8,992 nucleotides of DNA from JAAFGT01 sp041485165 (GTDB lineage: Bacteria; Acidobacteriota; Terriglobia; Acidiferrales; UBA7541): positions 1 through 8,992 of the forward strand of contig JBGPJC010000137.1 of NCBI GenBank assembly GCA_041485165.1, in the 5' to 3' direction. Of the stretch, positions 6,295 through 8,992 are shown piece after piece (positions within the stretch are counted from its first letter, which is position 1; each line of letters opens with the position of its first letter). The notes beneath the pieces were generated by a model. It did no database searches. It was not told where the DNA came from and worked only from the letters and a program-made list of their open reading frames with translations. The position numbers and the translations under genes were made by a program.

Positions 6295-7221
6295 ATGAGA
6301 CCAGTAGGTTTGCTGCTTGCCGGTGTAGCACTGATGCTTGCCGCGGCTGGTTGCGGCAGCTCCCCAAGCGAGGAGCGCGCTTCGAACCCACCGGCCAACT
6401 CCGCGCGCACTCCGAATAAGCCTGCCCTCGTGGTCACACCTCCGCAGGCATCTTCTTCGGGGGAGCTGTTCTCCGTGCTCGGCGTTGAGAATGAAGTGGA
6501 CCTGCTGGCGCAGCGGGATGGCGTGGTGGTGGCCCTGGACAGCGAGGAAGGCGCCACCGCCGAAAAGGGAAAGGTGTTGGCGCGCCTGGACGACCGCTCT
6601 CTGGTCGCAACGATTGACAAGGCCCGCGCCGACCTGCACGTGGCAGAAAGCAATGTGAAGTACAACGAAGCCGAGCTCAAAGCCCGCCAGGCCCACTTGC
6701 GGCGCGCCCAGCAGATGTTCGACTCCGGTCTGGGAAGCCAGGCCGATCTGGACGAAGCCGATTTCCGGGCGAAAGGCTCGTCCTACGACCTGGAAAGCTG
6801 GCACGCCGTGGTGGAGAAGAACCGCGCCGAAGTGCGCTCTCTGGAGATCGAACTCGAAAAGACGCGCATCCGGGCGCCGTTCCGCGGGGTGGTGGTGCAT
6901 CGCTACATCCGTGCGGGCCAAAACCTCCTGAAAGACGGAAAATGCTTTCGCCTGAGCCAGTTTTCGCCGCTCCTGGTACGCTTCCTGGTGCCGGAGACCG
7001 ATAAGCGGCGTCCGGTGAAGGGCGACCGCGTACGGGGTGAACTGGCCAGCGACGCCCATCGCAAGTTCGAGGCGCGCATCCGCAGGGTGAGCCCCACCGT
7101 GGACCCGGCGAGCGGCAGCTACGAAGTGACCGCCGAACTGGTGGAGACCGCCGCGCCGGATCTGCGTCCCGGCATGGCCGTGCGCATCCACTGGCGCGTG
7201 CCTCCCCCACAAGTGCCCTGA
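6295..7221 (+). CDS. Periplasmic adaptor lipoprotein (RND/HlyD membrane-fusion family)
   Basis: A 308-residue adaptor of the RND/HlyD membrane-fusion type, which bridges an inner-membrane transporter and an outer-membrane channel. The first 19 residues are a lipoprotein signal: MRP, a hydrophobic stretch, then AAG before the acylated C20. A serine/proline-rich linker (about 21-55) follows. Residues 66-100 form the first lipoyl half (DGVVVALDSEEGATAEKG), 102-188 the coiled-coil hairpin, 189-222 the second lipoyl half (RAPFRGVVVH), and 225-300 the beta-barrel, ending in DLRPGMAVRIHW. The domain set is complete, but the protein is short for the family and lacks a long membrane-proximal tail. The start ATG has AGGGGG four bases upstream (6285-6290). 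It lies 52 bases after the GAF/adaptor gene and three bases before the M50/adaptor gene, so all three should share one transcript. No transporter pump or TolC-like gene is seen in the window. Confidence 0.9.
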   Translation: MRPVGLLLAGVALMLAAAGCGSSPSEERASNPPANSARTPNKPALVVTPPQASSSGELFSVLGVENEVDLLAQRDGVVVALDSEEGATAEKGKVLARLDDRSLVATIDKARADLHVAESNVKYNEAELKARQAHLRRAQQMFDSGLGSQADLDEADFRAKGSSYDLESWHAVVEKNRAEVRSLEIELEKTRIRAPFRGVVVHRYIRAGQNLLKDGKCFRLSQFSPLLVRFLVPETDKRRPVKGDRVRGELASDAHRKFEARIRRVSPTVDPASGSYEVTAELVETAAPDLRPGMAVRIHWRVPPPQVP

Positions 7222-7224
7222 TCC

Positions 7225-8992
7225 ATGCGCATCGGCCCCACCAGCCTGAAGGTCACCAGCGTCCTGGCGCGCGGTCTGCACCGGCCGCGGTTGCGGACCG
7301 ACCTGCAGATCAGCGAACAAGTGGTGGCCGGGGAAGTCAGTTTCGTCTTCAAGGTCCCGGAGCTGCTGGTGTACGCGCGGTACGGCCCGGTCGAACACTC
7401 GCTCCTCAAGCTGGCGGACGGCACACGCACCCCGCTGGAGATCGCCGCAGCCATGAATGTGGAGCACGGGGCGGACGCATTCTCGGCAGGCGACGTCGGC
7501 GATTTTATCGCGTCCACCAATCCCAACATGTGGGAGCGCGGGGCGGCGGAGAAAAACCTGGCGGTGCTGGAAAAGATCCGCGAGGAACGGCGCGAGCGGG
7601 TCAATACCGCCAGCCTGCTGTACATCCACTTCTCCGCCTGGAACCCGGACCGCACCCTCGAACGCATGATGCCCTACCTGCGCTGGCTCTTCACCCCGGC
7701 TTTCGTGGGCTTCTCCGCGTTTCTCTTCGGGTTGATGGGGGTGATTCTGGCGGACAACTGGCCGCGCATCCGGCAGGACACCATCGATTTCTACACCTTC
7801 AGCCACAAGACCTTCTACGACATCTGGGTCTTCTGGGCTCTGCTGTTCATCATCATCGGGATCCACGAGTTCGGCCACGGCCTCACCTGCAAGTATTTTG
7901 GCGGCGAAGTGCCCAGGATGGGCTTCATGCTCATCTATTTCGGTCCGGCATTCTTCACCGACACCACGGACATGCACGTCTTTGACAAAACCTCGAAGCG
8001 CTTGTGGGTGATCTTCGCCGGACTGTGGATCGAAATGGTGATTTGTGCGCTGGCCACCATCGCCTGGTCGGTCTCCCTGCCCGGCTCGTTCCTGGGCGAC
8101 CTCTTCTACAAGATCCTGCTGTTAACCGGAGTCTCCGGCCTGGTTTTCAATCTGAACCCGCTGATGAAGTACGACGGCTACTACGCCCTGGCCCAGTACC
8201 TGGAAGTCGACAATATGCGTGAGGATGCCTTCGAATACGTGCAGCTCTGGGCGCGACACATTTTTCTGAGGCAACAGGTGGAACTCCCCTCTGTGGGCCG
8301 GCGCAAGCGGCGGATATTCCTGACGTACGGGATTGCCGCCTTTCTCTACAGCGCATTTATCATCGTGTTGGTCGCCGGCTGGCTGAGAAATTCCATGGTG
8401 GGCTGGCTGGGAGAGTCCTGGGGCTACGCGGCTACCGCTGGACTCCTCTATTTGATGCTCCGCAAGCGCATGCGTCCGCTGGTGGCCGGGGTTCGAACCG
8501 GCTGGCCGCGCGTAAAGGAGAAACTTATGGCCTGGAGAATCACACGGGGGCAGCAGGTGGGGCTGGTGGCCGTCCTCGTCCTGCTCACCATCCCTCCCAC
8601 GGCCACCAAAACCTCCAGTGAATTCGTGCTGGAGCCCGGCGCACGCGCCGAGGTCCGCGCACAGGCCGATGGCTGGATCGAGCAGGTGCGCGTCCAGACC
8701 GGTGACCGCGTCGCCGCCGGCGAGGCCCTGGCTCTTTTGCGCAACCCGGCGCTCGTGGCCAGGACCGCCCAACTGGAAGGAGAGCGCGCGCTGGCAGAGC
8801 GCGCCTTGCTGGCAGCGAGAGGCCGGGGCGACCTGGGGGGAACGGAACGCGCTTTTCGGGAGTACCAACGACTAGATGTTGAACTGGGGGAAGCTCGCCA
8901 GCGGCTCTCCTGGCTCGTCCTGACCGCCCCCATCAACGGCGTGGTCATCACCCAGAGCGTCGAGCAGCGCATCGGCGAACATCTTGCCGATG
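7225..8992 (+). CDS. M50-type zinc metalloprotease fused to HlyD-type adaptor, PqqD-like N terminus (partial, 3' end missing)
   Basis: An open frame runs from the ATG at 7225 to the window edge (589 codons, no stop), so the C terminus is missing. It resembles proteins annotated as putative peptide zinc metalloproteases. Residues about 50-78 (GPVEHSLLKLADGTRTPLEI) look like a PqqD-type winged-helix segment. Candidate membrane helices lie near 154-176, 199-220, 260-283, 293-312, 365-387, 394-412 and 443-456. The zinc site is HEFGH (H214, E215, H218) at the end of the second helix, with the third ligand D317 in NPLMKYDGYY, so the protease is probably active. After the last helix come a lipoyl half (about 473-509), a coiled coil (513-560) and the start of the second lipoyl half (TAPINGVV, 567-574). 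Expected role: intramembrane cleavage or handling of a peptide coupled to export. The start is three bases after the previous stop and has no good ribosome-binding site, which suggests translational coupling. Confidence 0.9.
   Translation, partial: MRIGPTSLKVTSVLARGLHRPRLRTDLQISEQVVAGEVSFVFKVPELLVYARYGPVEHSLLKLADGTRTPLEIAAAMNVEHGADAFSAGDVGDFIASTNPNMWERGAAEKNLAVLEKIREERRERVNTASLLYIHFSAWNPDRTLERMMPYLRWLFTPAFVGFSAFLFGLMGVILADNWPRIRQDTIDFYTFSHKTFYDIWVFWALLFIIIGIHEFGHGLTCKYFGGEVPRMGFMLIYFGPAFFTDTTDMHVFDKTSKRLWVIFAGLWIEMVICALATIAWSVSLPGSFLGDLFYKILLLTGVSGLVFNLNPLMKYDGYYALAQYLEVDNMREDAFEYVQLWARHIFLRQQVELPSVGRRKRRIFLTYGIAAFLYSAFIIVLVAGWLRNSMVGWLGESWGYAATAGLLYLMLRKRMRPLVAGVRTGWPRVKEKLMAWRITRGQQVGLVAVLVLLTIPPTATKTSSEFVLEPGARAEVRAQADGWIEQVRVQTGDRVAAGEALALLRNPALVARTAQLEGERALAERALLAARGRGDLGGTERAFREYQRLDVELGEARQRLSWLVLTAPINGVVITQSVEQRIGEHLAD

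Noticed and set aside
6283..7977. 564-codon open frame on the minus strand
   Set aside because: It lies antisense to the adaptor lipoprotein and the M50 gene, both clearly recognisable. Its translation is rich in His, Val, Gly and Gln with no family motif, as expected from the complement of GC-rich codons.

Overview
The window looks like chromosomal DNA of a GC-rich Gram-negative-type bacterium. Acidobacteriota is my best guess and Planctomycetota the main alternative. The guess rests on the GC-rich third codon positions, on the kinds of protein family present, and on E. coli-like TTGACA promoters with a TG-extended, GC-containing -10. No ribosomal or other marker gene is present, so the assignment is an inference. 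There are seven credible protein genes, no RNA genes, no CRISPR array and no insertion sequence.

Left part (1-1311): a plus-strand metallo-beta-lactamase-fold hydrolase carries a C-terminal PilZ domain (1-1197). It is followed by a short convergent intergenic stretch with one GC-rich palindrome.

Middle part (1312-3636, all minus strand, read right to left): a STAS-domain anti-anti-sigma-like protein (3289-3636), an exported N-acyl-D-amino-acid deacylase-type amidohydrolase (1684-3195), and a small AhpD-like/carboxymuconolactone decarboxylase-family protein with an intact E-x11-C-x2-C-x3-H relay (1312-1662). The last two lie 21 bases apart and are probably cotranscribed.

Regulatory hub (3637-3827): two back-to-back promoters can be read here, one for the STAS gene and one for the rightward operon. 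An imperfect 24-bp dyad overlaps both -35 boxes.

Right part (3828-8992, plus strand, continuing past the window): a tight three-gene operon in which every product carries the split lipoyl/coiled-coil module of HlyD/RND-type periplasmic adaptors, each anchored differently. The first has three cytoplasmic GAF domains joined by one membrane helix to a periplasmic adaptor, with no kinase, cyclase or phosphatase domain. The second is an adaptor lipoprotein. The third is a multi-spanning M50 (site-2-protease-like) zinc metalloprotease with a PqqD-like N-terminal segment and a C-terminal adaptor, cut by the window edge. This looks like an envelope export or processing machine whose adaptor may be controlled directly by small-molecule sensing in the cytoplasm. 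It is the most interesting content of the window; substrate and partner channel cannot be seen here.
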